The notes under the pieces were generated by a model that ran no database searches, was not told where the DNA came from, and saw only the letters and a list, made by a program, of their open reading frames with translations. DNA of 64,000 bases from Chlorokybus atmophyticus (Eukaryota; Streptophyta; Chlorokybophyceae; Chlorokybales; Chlorokybaceae). The position numbers and the translations under genes are program-made. The DNA is taken from the NCBI GenBank assembly GCA_009103225.1, contig RHPI01003156.1, positions 226,537 to 290,536 of the forward strand, written 5' to 3'. Position 1 is the stretch's first letter; every line of letters begins with the position of its first letter. Positions 45,413 to 56,400 of the stretch are shown here, piece by piece.

Positions 45413-45528
45413 ATGCGGCTGCGGCCATTGCATGCCCTTACACAATAACTCGTGCCAGCTCATGTATATGTGGTGGCCAAACCTATCCAAGTCGTCAACA
45501 CTGCCGGAGGAGAAGCATCCCCCTCCCC
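45413..45528 (-). CDS. Exon-like fragment at the gap edge
   Basis: Minus-strand text SVDDLDRFGHHIYMSWHELL ends at a GTCAGTC donor at 45412 and runs into the N gap. The upstream end is lost. It could be an upstream exon of the F-box gene. Confidence 0.35.
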
Positions 45529-46092
45529 NNNNNNNNNNNNNNNNNNNNNNNNNNNNNNNNNNNNNNNNNNNNNNNNNNNNNNNNNNNNNNNNNNNNNNNN
45601 NNNNNNNNNNNNNNNNNNNNNNNNNNNNNNNNNNNNNNNNNNNNNNNNNNNNNNNNNNNNNNNNNNNNNNNNNNNNNNNNNNNNNNNNNNNNNNNNNNNN
45701 NNNNNNNNNNNNNNNNNNNNNNNNNNNNNNNNNNNNNNNNNNNNNNNNNNNNNNNNNNNNNNNNNNNNNNNNNNNNNNNNNNNNNNNNNNNNNNNNNNNN
45801 NNNNNNNNNNNNNNNNNNNNNNNNNNNNNNNNNNNNNNNNNNNNNNNNNNNNNNNNNNNNNNNNNNNNNNNNNNNNNNNNNNNNNNNNNNNNNNNNNNNN
45901 NNNNNNNNNNNNNNNNNNNNNNNNNNNNNNNNNNNNNNNNNNNNNNNNNNNNNNNNNNNNNNNNNNNNNNNNNNNNNNNNNNNNNNNNNNNNNNNNNNNN
46001 NNNNNNNNNNNNNNNNNNNNNNNNNNNNNNNNNNNNNNNNNNNNNNNNNNNNNNNNNNNNNNNNNNNNNNNNNNNNNNNNNNNNNNNNNNNN
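45529..46092. other. Assembly gap (564 N)
   Basis: Undetermined bases, flanked on both sides by poly-C runs. Confidence 1.
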
Positions 46093-46353
46093 CCCCCCCC
46101 CTCTCGCCAATGCCAAGACCATGTATGCGTAGAGTGAAAACTACACGCACGCACGCACGCACTTGTGCATCTGTGCAAGCCACCACCCCTGCTTGTACAC
46201 GAATGTGCACACTCTGAGCTTGCACGCTTAGTTCCCATGCGCAGAGCTCTTTGCATCGTCCGCAAGCACATGCGCAGCTCGCTGCAACGACGCGCATGCA
46301 GCTCTGCCATATGCCTCACGCCCCACCAAACTGTTGTGTGCATGGCCACGCAC

Positions 46354-46420
46354 CTTCCACAGCTCCTCCATGGTGAACAGCCTCTCAGACTGTCCCCGCA
46401 TGCACACGGCTTTAAACAAG
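46354..46420 (-). CDS. Exon-like fragment right of the gap
   Basis: Between acceptor CAACAG and donor GTGCGTGG the minus strand reads LFKAVCMRGQSERLFTMEEL. It may belong to a gene crossing the gap toward 45413. Weak. Confidence 0.25.
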
Positions 46421-46586
46421 CTGTTGCGAGGCAGTGCCTTTTGGTCATCACACGTTGGGTTGCACACCAGGCTACTGGCCCACGGGACAGCCACCCGTGT
46501 TGGCGCACCGGAGGCGCTATGCATGGTTGCTGGTGTTAGTCACCGTCGTCCTCCCTAAGCGCCACGCCGCTGCCGCCGCTGACTTG

Positions 46587-46625
46587 ACTACGACGACGAC
46601 GGCTACATCGACAAGGAGGAGCTGC
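46587..46625 (+). other. EF-hand-like calcium loop in frame upstream of the RS gene
   Basis: The frame of the RS protein, read upstream of its ATG, gives DYDDDGYIDKEEL, matching the EF-hand loop pattern D-x-D-x-D-G-x-I-x-x-x-E. It is followed by a (GTC)n run coding Val. A TGA lies just upstream of it. Confidence 0.5.
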
Positions 46626-46660
46626 AGAACTCCAGCGTCGTCGTCGTCGTTGTCGTCGTC

Positions 46661-48605
46661 ATGGAGGAGGCCAAGGCGGCGGCGTACTACGAGGAGTTGC
46701 TGGCGAAGGGCGCCGGGGCGGCGAGATCCAAGCAGGGTCTCGGTTTCTCCTCCTCCGCACCCACCCACAGCAGCAGCCCCGTCTTCATCCCTGGCCATGG
46801 CAGGGACCGCGACAGAGACCGAGAGAGGCGGAGGAGCAGGAGTCCCAGGAGAAGGAGGAGTAGGAGTCCAAGGAGAAGTAGTAGTAGTAGAAGCCCTCCC
46901 AGGAGAAGGACGAGTAGGAGTCCTCCCAGGCGGAGAAGTAGTCGGAGTCCTTCCAGGAGGGGCAGGGAGCGGGACAGAGGTGATGGGAGGGTTGGCGGGG
47001 AGTCCGGTTTCAGGGGTCGTATGCGTGAGCTGGGTTTGTCTGGTCGTCGGCGGGGCAGCGGTGGGGACGCCAGGCTGCAGCCCGTCAACAGCCTGGAACT
47101 CACACCTGGATGGGACGCCATGGTGCGACATCCATGCTGGTCACTCACTCACTCATTCACTCCCTTACCTGCATACTCACTCACTCATCCACTAATTCAT
47201 TCATCCTTTCAATCATCCATTCGTCCATCCTTTCAATCAACCATCCGTCCATTTGAGACTGGCTCGTTCGCTCACTGACTCACGCATTCGTTCAATTTGC
47301 CTCCACTCGTTCAATGCTTCATGGACTTGTTCGAACTCACCTCCTGCATGACAGATGTTTGGTGATGACTCGTGTCCCATTGCAAGTGTCACTTGTTGGT
47401 GCATTCTGTTGGTCCATTCTCACTCTACAGTGGTCCTGTGCGTTTTCGTGCTGTGTTGCCACGCCTGTGGCAAATGCGCATACCATGTGTTAGGGTGGTT
47501 GCCTAGAAACTGTGTCCACTTGGCACCACCGTGTCATTGTCGTTTCTGTGCGGCATTTGCTGCGCACGAAGTGTCACGCAAGCACCATACACACACTCGT
47601 GCGTATGTGCGTGCGCATCATGTGCGTATGTGTAGGTGGGTGGGTGAGGGTGTGGGTGAGGGTGAGGGTGAGGGTCGGTCAGTGGGTGGGTGGGAGCGAT
47701 GCTGTATCGTTTTCGAGAACATCATGATACACGTGCAGACACCGGCGGAGCGCGTGAAGGCCAAGATGAAGCAGCAGCTCCAAGCCTTGCGTAAGCTCGT
47801 ATGCATCAAGCCCTCATGCACACATCACAGCTTCACAACACATATTGACTGCTTGTGCCCTAACACATAACCACACTATTGCAGCATCGGGTGTCGCAAA
47901 TCCAGATAATGACGCCAGCAATGGCAACGATCGCGGATGGGAGCGATACTCATTCAATGCCGCGGCTCCCTTAGACGAAGACCGTAAGCATGGCATTGAG
48001 TGATATGATGGCATTTCTGCAACATAGTGGGTTGAGCACCTATTGGTACAGAGGCTGGCAAGGAGACAGAGGCGGAAGCTCGCGACGCAAAGGATCTTCA
48101 CGTTACAAATGTGCCGTTCGTGCTGCCCAAACCCACAAAAGCCCAAACAGAGGTCTGTTTGCAAGCTGCATGCATGTGGGTATGTGTGAGCGTGCGTGCG
48201 TACGTACGCGCACGTGTGTGCGTGTGGTGGATGTGGTGAGTGTTAGTGTGTGAGTGTATGCGCTTGTGTGCATTGATGCCGAGATCGCATGAACTCAGGC
48301 TGATCACGATGCGGCCATTTTTGGGACAACGGACACGCACGATGAGACCCCGCAGGATGATGGCAAGGAGGTGCTGGCATCATCATCGCCTGTTCTACTG
48401 AATGAGAAGGTGACCCATACACTACCCTGTAGTTCAATTTCTTTAAGAGATATGGGACGTGCTAGCTACTAATTGTACCTCATGTGTTCAGATCTTACAG
48501 TCTCAGAAATCACTGCCTTGGCAAGAGCGCGTACGCCTTGCGCGGGCCGAGCGCGCGACTCCTGGGGTGTCGAGATTGGCGGGCAATGCGGCTGACATTA
48601 CCTAG
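46661..48605 (+). CDS. Arg/Ser-rich nuclear protein, splicing-related type
   Basis: Six exons join in frame: 46661-47122, 47739-47790, 47885-47983, 48052-48152, 48299-48409, 48492-48605, giving 312 aa and TAG. The N-terminus carries AAAYYEELLAKGAGAARSKQ followed by GLGF, then an RS domain of about 70 residues (RDRDRDRERRRSRSPRRR and similar). A short conserved basic motif TPAERVKAKMKQQL is in exons 2-3, acidic linkers follow, and the end is LPWQERVRLARAERA. RS domains mark pre-mRNA splicing factors, which interact through phosphorylated Ser. I cannot name the family. The frame stays open upstream of the ATG and encodes a run of Val and an EF-hand-like loop, so the true start may be further left. 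Confidence 0.7.
47135..47270. repeat. CATT/CACT low-complexity tract, RS gene intron 1
   Basis: Imperfect repeats of ACTCACTC, ATTCATTC and ATCCATCC words. Confidence 0.75.
47635..47695. repeat. GGTGAG/GGGTGG repeat, RS gene intron 1
   Basis: Consecutive GGTGAG and GGGTGGGTGG units just before the second exon. Confidence 0.8.
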
Positions 48606-49189
48606 CGGTGTGTTGGTGTTTTCAGTGTGCAGACATGATTGGTTATTGTACATAACACTTGATTATAGTGTTTGAAGCTAGTACTATAAGTGTGTACTAT
48701 ATACAGCCGTATTGTCACATTGCGCTGAGGGTGCGGCCAATCAATGTGTATCACTGGGGCATGGAGCTCTACTGCCTCCAGACGCCACTGTCACATCCTG
48801 CGTGCTTTTCTCGCAATTTGTCTGACACACTGTTAAGTTCCACGTTGCCTGTTGATGCAGCACAAACACCGACGTCTTGCAGACTGTTGTCCGCCAGCCG
48901 GCATACACCCTGTGGGGTAATTGTGACAGCAACCATGATAGGACAGATTGCATGGTGTGCTTGCTGGTGCGTTGCTTGTTAAGTCTATGCTGAGTTGTGC
49001 TGCCTGCGGCTCCTGCATTGTCTCTTGCTTTGTTGGCCCCTCTACTCTGCCATATGATACTGATTTCATGGCTGTCGAGGGATGCTTACAATGCCTATTG
49101 AATGCCTACAAAACTGTATGCACAAGATAGTGCCGCTCTCGATTGATGCAGATGCAACTGCAAACTATGCAATGGTGCTGTGAACTTTG
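48606..49189. other. Intergenic between convergent RS gene and CysRS
   Basis: 584 bp holding the two 3' ends. No exon-like frame seen. Confidence 0.5.
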
Positions 49190-52100
49190 TCATAGAAGTT
49201 TAGCGCGTGCTTGTTCCAATACGGTCAACTCCTGTTGTAGTGACTGCAAGTAATCGGCTGGTTTTTCTTTGAATTTTGCATGTTCATCTGCCAACTTCTT
49301 CGCCTCTTTCTCTGCAGCTTTCCTCGCTTTTGAAGACAGCGGCTTGCCCTCAACATCAGTTGATGGCAAGCCGGCTTCATCATAATCTTTGTACAGGTTA
49401 GATGCCCTGAGAGCCTCATCGGGCGCAGCGGCAGCCTTGGACCATCTCGCAATGTCCTTAACCAGTATCTGTATCTTGTTCTCAATTTTCTTCAACTGCC
49501 GAAAGCAAGATATGAGTCCAAGGCATTCAATGCAATGGCCAGACAGTCACTAACAGTTACCTACACAGAGCGTACCTGAGCCTGTGCTGCTTGGCGGAGC
49601 TTGTCATCGCGCTCTTTCTTGAGCAGCGCAGGGTCTTCCAGTTTCCAGACAGAGGGGCTGTCTCCCCTGTCTTCCAGCTGGACACCCAGTTCAACCATTG
49701 TCTCATCCCTGACCCTATCGCATGCGGCAAGGATTGCTTGCTTGGGTGCATCCGCGCGAGCTGCAAGACGAACAGTATCTCGAAACGCAGCAAACGCATC
49801 TATGAATGGCGCCACGCTGGCCGCGGAGTGCTGTGCGCCTGCCTCATCATCTATGCCAAACACTTGCAGTATGCGCTTGACAAAGGCCACAACAGACCGA
49901 AGGAGGGGAATGCGAGCTGAGCCTTCGTTGCCTTAAAAACAGAACACATGAGTTCGAGTTTGACACCCCCAAAGGGTAAGAACCCAGTGTACTGCTCAAA
50001 GGGAACTCACCAGCAACATAGTTGTTGGTCTGCTTGACGATCTCAAACACAGCAGTCATGGCACCTGGTGTGTCAAAGTTGTCGCATAAGCGTGCGTGAA
50101 CTTCTTCCTGTGCTGCTGCCAGTGCCTTATGCAATGACTTCTCTGCATCCCTCCAACCCTGCATGCGATTACGATTTGTAGCTTGAAGGCAGTGGTCCTT
50201 ACACAATGGAGCGACTGAAATGAAATTTGACGTACCTGAGCAGCATGGACCTCTGACCCTACAGCCCGAATAGCCACGTCAACATTTTGAAAGAAATTCC
50301 TCAGATACTTGTCTTTGGATAACGCGTCCGCCATGAATGCAGGCCCATAGTTAATGGGCTTGTCCCAATAAGACAGCACAAACAGCAATCGTAGCTGCCT
50401 TGCTGTGTACTCCTGCATCACACATCCAACAATGTTAACACCTCATCCGACACTCCCATGAGCAGAGGTCAACAAGTAAACATGTGTAATGCACACCTGC
50501 AGAGCCTCTTTGATAGTGACAAAGTTCTTGAGGGACTTGGACATTTTGTGGCCCTCAATATGCAGATGACCAGCGTGCATGAAGTAGTCAATCCACTGAT
50601 TGCTGCCGTAATAGGCTTCTGCCTGAGCGAGCTCGTTGTCGTGATGCGGAAAGCGAAGGTCGATGCCTCCGCCATGCACATCAATGCGCTCTCCAACCAT
50701 TACAGACGCCATGGCACTGCACTCGATGTGCCATCCGGGCCGACCCTTGCCCCACGGAGAGTCCCATATGGGTTCACCCGGGCGTGAAGCCTTCCACAAT
50801 GCAAAGTCAGAGGGGTGCTTTTTGGCAGAGTTGGCAAAGTCCCTTTCACCTTCTTCCGCCAGCGCCACGGACCCAACAGCGTGCGGGCAAAGTTTGCCGT
50901 AGGTATGCCCATTGCGGCGGAAAGCAGTCGTGTCAAAGTACACACTGCCCTCGTGCTCATATGCTAAGCCCTTCTTCACAATCTGGGCTACATAGGAGAC
51001 AATCTCATCCATGTACTCGCTAACTCTGGACACCACTGTTGGAGGCTGCACTCCCAAGGCGGCCATGTCTGCAAAGAACTCCGCTTCAAACTTCATTGCA
51101 TGCGCCCGAAAGATAGCTGCATCCGTCAAACTGCTGCCTTCCCGCGCATCCAACACAGCTGCCAACGCATCCCCACCAATCTGTTGACATGATTACACAC
51201 ACAAGATGCTCTCAATGCTTGACTATAATGCCTGACTGCTGCAGCAGCACACTGTCAATGCAAGCACCTGAAGAAGAGCATCAGCATCACTAATATGACT
51301 TGTTGAGTTGCCATTCTCCAAGCGCCTGTCCTCCTCAGCTCGCTTCACTGCATCCTGTCACATGAGATTGAGATTTCTCATCATGACACAGCGTATGAGG
51401 TGTGATGTTTGCACCCACTTGCATGAAGACAGTCTAACAGCCTGGCTTGCAAGTCACGTCCACCTGCGACCATGTAAGCATATACCTGAAATTGTGACAG
51501 CTTGTATGTCTCCTGCATCACGGCCGTGTTTAAATCGTCTTGCTGGCGTACCGATGTTGCCGCAGCCAGTTCTTGAGCCCTGGCAGCTACAACGGCTTGC
51601 TGCTTGGCAGCTGCATCATTGAGCGCCTGCAGTACATCTTGCTTGACCTGCAATGTAGCCCCAAATGAGTAAGCACTACACGTACCAAGGATACTGCAAC
51701 ATGCACGGTCTCAATCTTTCAGCACAGCACGCCCTCCCCCCCCTCCCCCCCCTCCCCCCACGCACACACAAAGAAAAGAAAACAGAAACAGGGAAAACAA
51801 CAAGGAAAACAAAGCAAGCTACTCTGTACAGCGTGCATGCACTGAAGCAACTTACCTGGGAGTACGGCAGATTCTTTTGGCGATATGCATCGAGCAGGTG
51901 GTTTCTGCGGGCTCTAATAATTATTTTGTCATCAATGTCCGTGACATTCATAACATAGAATATGTCATAACCGAAGTAATCCTGCAAGACCGCATGACAC
52001 CACACTGAGCACAACACGCAATCACGCCAGTGGAAGTGACAGCATGGATTGAGGTGCTTACACTCACCTCCATAATACGGCGTACAATGTCAAATGTGAG

Positions 52101-52819
52101 GTAAGTTCTAGCATGGCCAACATGTGACGAGTCGTATACTGTGGGCCCACAGATGTACCAAGTAACTGCACAGAATTAATATCAGCTGACGACAATAATT
52201 GGTATGCAGTCCCACCAGCTTCATTGCGAGCCACCACCTAAGCGACAACATGCAAGTATACCAACAAAAAGTGGACTAGCGCGGTGAGAGGGGAGGGGGA
52301 GGCATGTCAGCACACAACCATGTCGAGAAGACAATGCAAGACACTAAGCGCGTATGTATGCTGAGGTCATCAAGACGAGCACAATGCCAGTTTAAATGAC
52401 CCACTCTTGCAGTTGTTGATAGTAGCCAGAGGTGCACTGGCCATGCACGAGCAATCACACTGCAATGCAAGACACTAAGCGCGTATGTATGCTGAGGTCA
52501 TCAAGACGAGCACAATGCCAGTTTTAGTGACCCACTCTTGCAGTTGTTGATAGTAGCCATAGGTGCATTGGCCATGCACGAGCAATCACACTGAAAATCA
52601 AGTGCTTTGCACTGCTCAGGGCTGACAACCCTCAAGGAACTGGGAACCCAACACGGGCATTGCCTTCGACATTGCTTTGCACTGCTCACCGTGTTTGCCT
52701 TTACTGGCGGGGATAAAAGGGACCGGCGGACCGTCAACCAAGCTGTTGTGCACGCGCAAGCCAGTAGACCAACGCAGGCCTTCGTCGCTGGGAGGCGTCC
52801 ACCGACTCTGCAGAAGCAT
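49190..52819 (-). CDS. CARS: Cysteinyl-tRNA synthetase
   Basis: Class I enzyme that charges tRNA-Cys, ATP dependent. Ten exons close exactly in frame: 52819-52690, 52165-52068, 51981-51856, 51647-51486, 51354-51268, 51180-50497, 50412-50236, 50158-50011, 49931-49576, 49495-49190; 757 aa, TGA. The N-terminus has [10 protein letters not shown] and PVPFIP. Then come the zinc and nucleotide-binding start [10 protein letters not shown], the HIGH-type signature [30 protein letters not shown] (zinc Cys), [14 protein letters not shown] and the KMSKS loop ([13 protein letters not shown]). A helical anticodon-binding part and a Lys/Glu-rich tail ([19 protein letters not shown]) follow. The tail and length match eukaryotic cytosolic-type enzymes more than the roughly 460-aa bacterial form. 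No targeting peptide is obvious at this start. Confidence 0.95.
51731..51760. repeat. C-rich tract in CysRS intron 3
   Basis: Runs of 7-9 C separated by single T. Confidence 0.8.
52332..52593. repeat. Tandem duplication in CysRS intron 1 (period 131 bp)
   Basis: Two nearly identical units start CAATGCAAGACACTAAGCGC at 52332 and 52463. They include the same AGTTGTTGATAGTAGCCA segment and end GAGCAATCACACTG. Confidence 0.9.
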
Positions 52820-53450
52820 TCTGCCAAGTCAAGCCAAGAACACCTCTCCAGCAACCCAGCCATCACACTGCACGAATGAACGCAATGAACAACTCTGCCG
52901 TTCAATCTGCATGCCTCACCGCAGATTCACACGGAGAGGCATTTTCCCCGTCCATGACGATGCAGCTTGACCCAACCTCGTAGACGGCAAGGCAGACGAC
53001 CCCCTTCACCCCGCGGCCGCCAACGACGGCACCGCCGTCGCCGCTGTCGCCGACGCGGCGCACTTGCCCACTTTTAGGGTTTCGTAACAAACGAGCAGGC
53101 TATGGATATCGTTTCTCAAAGCTTAACGAACACCAATATCAGCAACAGTGCAGATATCTGCTTCAGCAGCCCGCTCTGCTTTGCTCTGTGCATGCCAGCG
53201 GCGGCGGCGGCGGCGGTGTTGGTGTGCTGCTTGCCGAGTGTTCTGGCGTCCTGTCTGGTGGTCTTAGGGAGATACAAAGCCTACGAGATGACTTGCTGGC
53301 CTGGTCACAACCGGCTGCTGTGCGTAGTTTAAGCTTAAGAAAGATTAGGTTTACGTTCAGTGACAAAGTGTGGGTTCGTTTGGAAGGCTTTGCCTAAGGC
53401 AAGAGGTTTGCTGGAGACTTGCTCAAGACGGGTATTGAAGGCTTGTCAGC
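52820..53450. promoter_or_regulatory. Shared upstream region of CysRS and SF3B3
   Basis: 631 bp separate the two divergent start codons. The middle (52980-53060) is GC-rich (CCGCGGCCGCC, GCCGCTGTCGCCG) with no TATA-like element evident. A bidirectional promoter is likely but inferred. Confidence 0.5.
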
Positions 53451-56400
53451 ATGTATCTTTACGCCTTGACGCTGCAGCGTGCAACCGCAATCACCAGCGC
53501 CATAGTTGGGAACTTCAGCGGTTCCCGCCAGCAGGTGCGTGCTGTCGTTGATGGCTGCTTGCTATACGTCCTGCATGCTTACCCTGTGGTTTGTTCTTCT
53601 TCCTGTCTGATGCACATAATACTGAAGAACAACAGCCAGTTGCTTGTACAGTAGCATGTCCAATTCTGTTCGGGGGAATTATCAAAATCATCGAACAAGT
53701 TGTGCCAGAACGTATGTTTGTCACGTTAACAGCAAACAAGCATGCATTTGTGCATGCGTCTCTGCGTAATGCAAACAAGCACGAGCGGATGAAGGTTAGT
53801 TTTCTGTCGTAGGCAGAGGAGGAGGCTGTTGTTGCAATAAACACGCTTGGTTCGCATAATCAACTCTGTGTGACTACCAGCGCATGATTAACAAACAGAT
53901 CAACGTGTATGTTCGCGAGTAAGTTACAATACAAGCAAGAGCTTAATGAGGGTCAAGCAAGAGTTCATGCGAGTTGGTGCTGGACCTTCCATCGTGCAGA
54001 TCTCAGCTGTAGTATGTTCAGTGTGAGGGGAACATATCGTCAACTTGCAAATACTGCATAACAGTGGTCGGAGGGCTTCACTCTACAGTTGGCTTTTGCT
54101 CTCGCGCAGTGAAGCACATGCACATATTGCAGCCAGTGCGTTCTTGAAGCACCGTTGTCCTAGTTGCGTGTGAACTGTGTGTCAATGTTTATTCAATGTA
54201 TGAGTCTATGCTCCGGCAGTCTGGCGGTTTCATCACCATGTATTCTCTTCTTGACTCAGTCACCCCTGTGCAGGAGGTGCTGGTTGCGCGCGGTAAAGTG
54301 CTGGAGCTCCTGCGTCCCGATGAGGCGCATGGCAAGATTGTGCCTGTCTTGTCCGTAGATTGCTTTGGTGTCATCAGGTCGATAGTTCCCTTCCGGTTTA
54401 CAGGTAAAGAATCCTAACAAGTCAGCTCGAACATTGCATGCATTGGTAGGCGGCTCATGTGTCAGGCTTGCACCATGTCACCAACTGTCAGTGACTGTGT
54501 ATGTGTCATGAGTGGACACATGCACAGTCACTAGCAAGACAAGTTGTGCTAGCAAGTGGAGACTTGCTAGCACAACGTGGGTTGCTTTTCACTAGCTTCG
54601 ATTGTAAGTTGTGTAGGGTCCAAGCGACATGCTAGGTGGGTGATGGTTTGTTCACTCCTTTGTGTTGCTTGCAGGTTCAAGTAAAGACTACATAATGATA
54701 GGCTCTGACAGCGGGCGTATAGTTATTCTTGAGTATAACCCAACCAAAAACTCTTTTGAGAAGATCCATCAGGAGACCTATGGCAAGTCCGGATGCCGCC
54801 GGATAGTCCCTGGCCAGGTGGGCTTCTTGGTGTTTGAGTAGCACGGGCTCTTGTACACTTTGTTTACATTGACACTGCTTGCAGTACCTGGGTGTCGACT
54901 CCAAAGGGCGTGCGGCAATGATTGGAGCAGTTGAAAAACAGAAGTTTGTTTATGTCCTGAACAGGGATACGTCCGCACGCTTGACCATATCATCTCCTCT
55001 TGAGGTGCGTCAAGTACCGGTAGTGAGGATTTTTTCTCATCTTTGGTTGTGCTGATGGGGGCTTGGGCGTGCAGGCTCACAAATCCCACAACATTGTTTT
55101 TGACATAAGTGGCCTTGACGTGGGATTTGACAACCCTGTGTTTGCTGCGATTGAGTTGGACTACTCAGAAGCCGATCAGGTGAGTGGCGAGCTTATGTCG
55201 CACGCTCAGTGTGAGATTTGGTGGACTTGCTGCGGCTTACAAGAGTGATTGTAAGGCAGCTGCATGCTCGTCATGTGTTGGGTGCCAATGCATGTGTTTG
55301 TTCAGGACTCTACTGGTGAGGCCGCCAGCGAGGCGCAGAAGCATCTTACTTACTATGAACTAGATTTGGGACTCAACCATGTTGTTCGCAAGGTATGGTG
55401 TACAACTGTGTGTGCTCAGGGAGTAGTCTGCTGCTTTCTGTGCTTAACTTTATGGCCTGTTGTCTTCAGTGGTCTGAGCCGGTGGACAATGGTGCGAATG
55501 CCATTGTGCCTGTTCCTGGAGGTGGTGATGGTCCGAGCGGCGTGCTGGTGCTTGCGGAGAACTTTGTCATCTACAAGCACCAGGCATGCATGCATTTTTT
55601 GCTCACCACTTCAGTTGCTATACATGTATAGCACTTCATGATACAACTTGCGTGCAGGGGCATCCTGATGTCCGGGCTGTCATTCCACGAAGAACAGACC
55701 TTCCCGCCGATCGTGGTGTCCTGCTTGTAGCCAGCGCGGGCTTCAGGCAGAAAGCCAAGTTCTTCTTCCTTGTGCAGTCAGAGTACGGTGACATCTACAA
55801 GGCAAGGGCAAGCGTGTTGCTTAGTATATTGATGCTGTTTTGTACAACCGTTGCACAAGCAGTGACACTGTGTCTGGCAGGTCACCATGAATGTGGATGA
55901 CAAAAAGGAAAACGTGACTGAGTTGAAGATTAAATACTTCGACACCATACCAACTTGTACAGCCATGTGTGTTTTGAAGTCGGGTCTGCTGTTCACAGCT
56001 TCTGAGTTTGGCAACCATGCACTCTACCAGTTCCAGGTGTGTGTGCGTGCATTTGTGCAGAGTACGTGGCTGCACAGTTGGTGTTAGTCAGCTAGCAGAG
56101 GTTAGTGCTTGCATGGCATGGGCTTGCTGCACGGGTTTCAAAGCGCATGTTTGTATGCAGGGGCTGGGTGAAGACGAGAATGATGTTGAGTCGTCATCAG
56201 CAACGCTGATGGAAACAGAGGAAGGTTTCCAGCCAGTGTTCTTTCAGCCTCGCAAGCTCAAAAACCTCATCCTGGTTGATGAGCTAGAGAGCTTGTCACC
56301 AGTTCTAGACATGAAGGTGTGGTTGCATTTCCTATCTTGTTTCATGGTACTTTATTGTGTCTCTTGTGTATCTGAAACAGATAGGGGCTTGCAGGTGACC

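Noticed and set aside
45347-46508. Open frames spanning the N gap
   Set aside because: They are open only because the gap has no stop codons. Just the short flanking exon-like pieces are considered.
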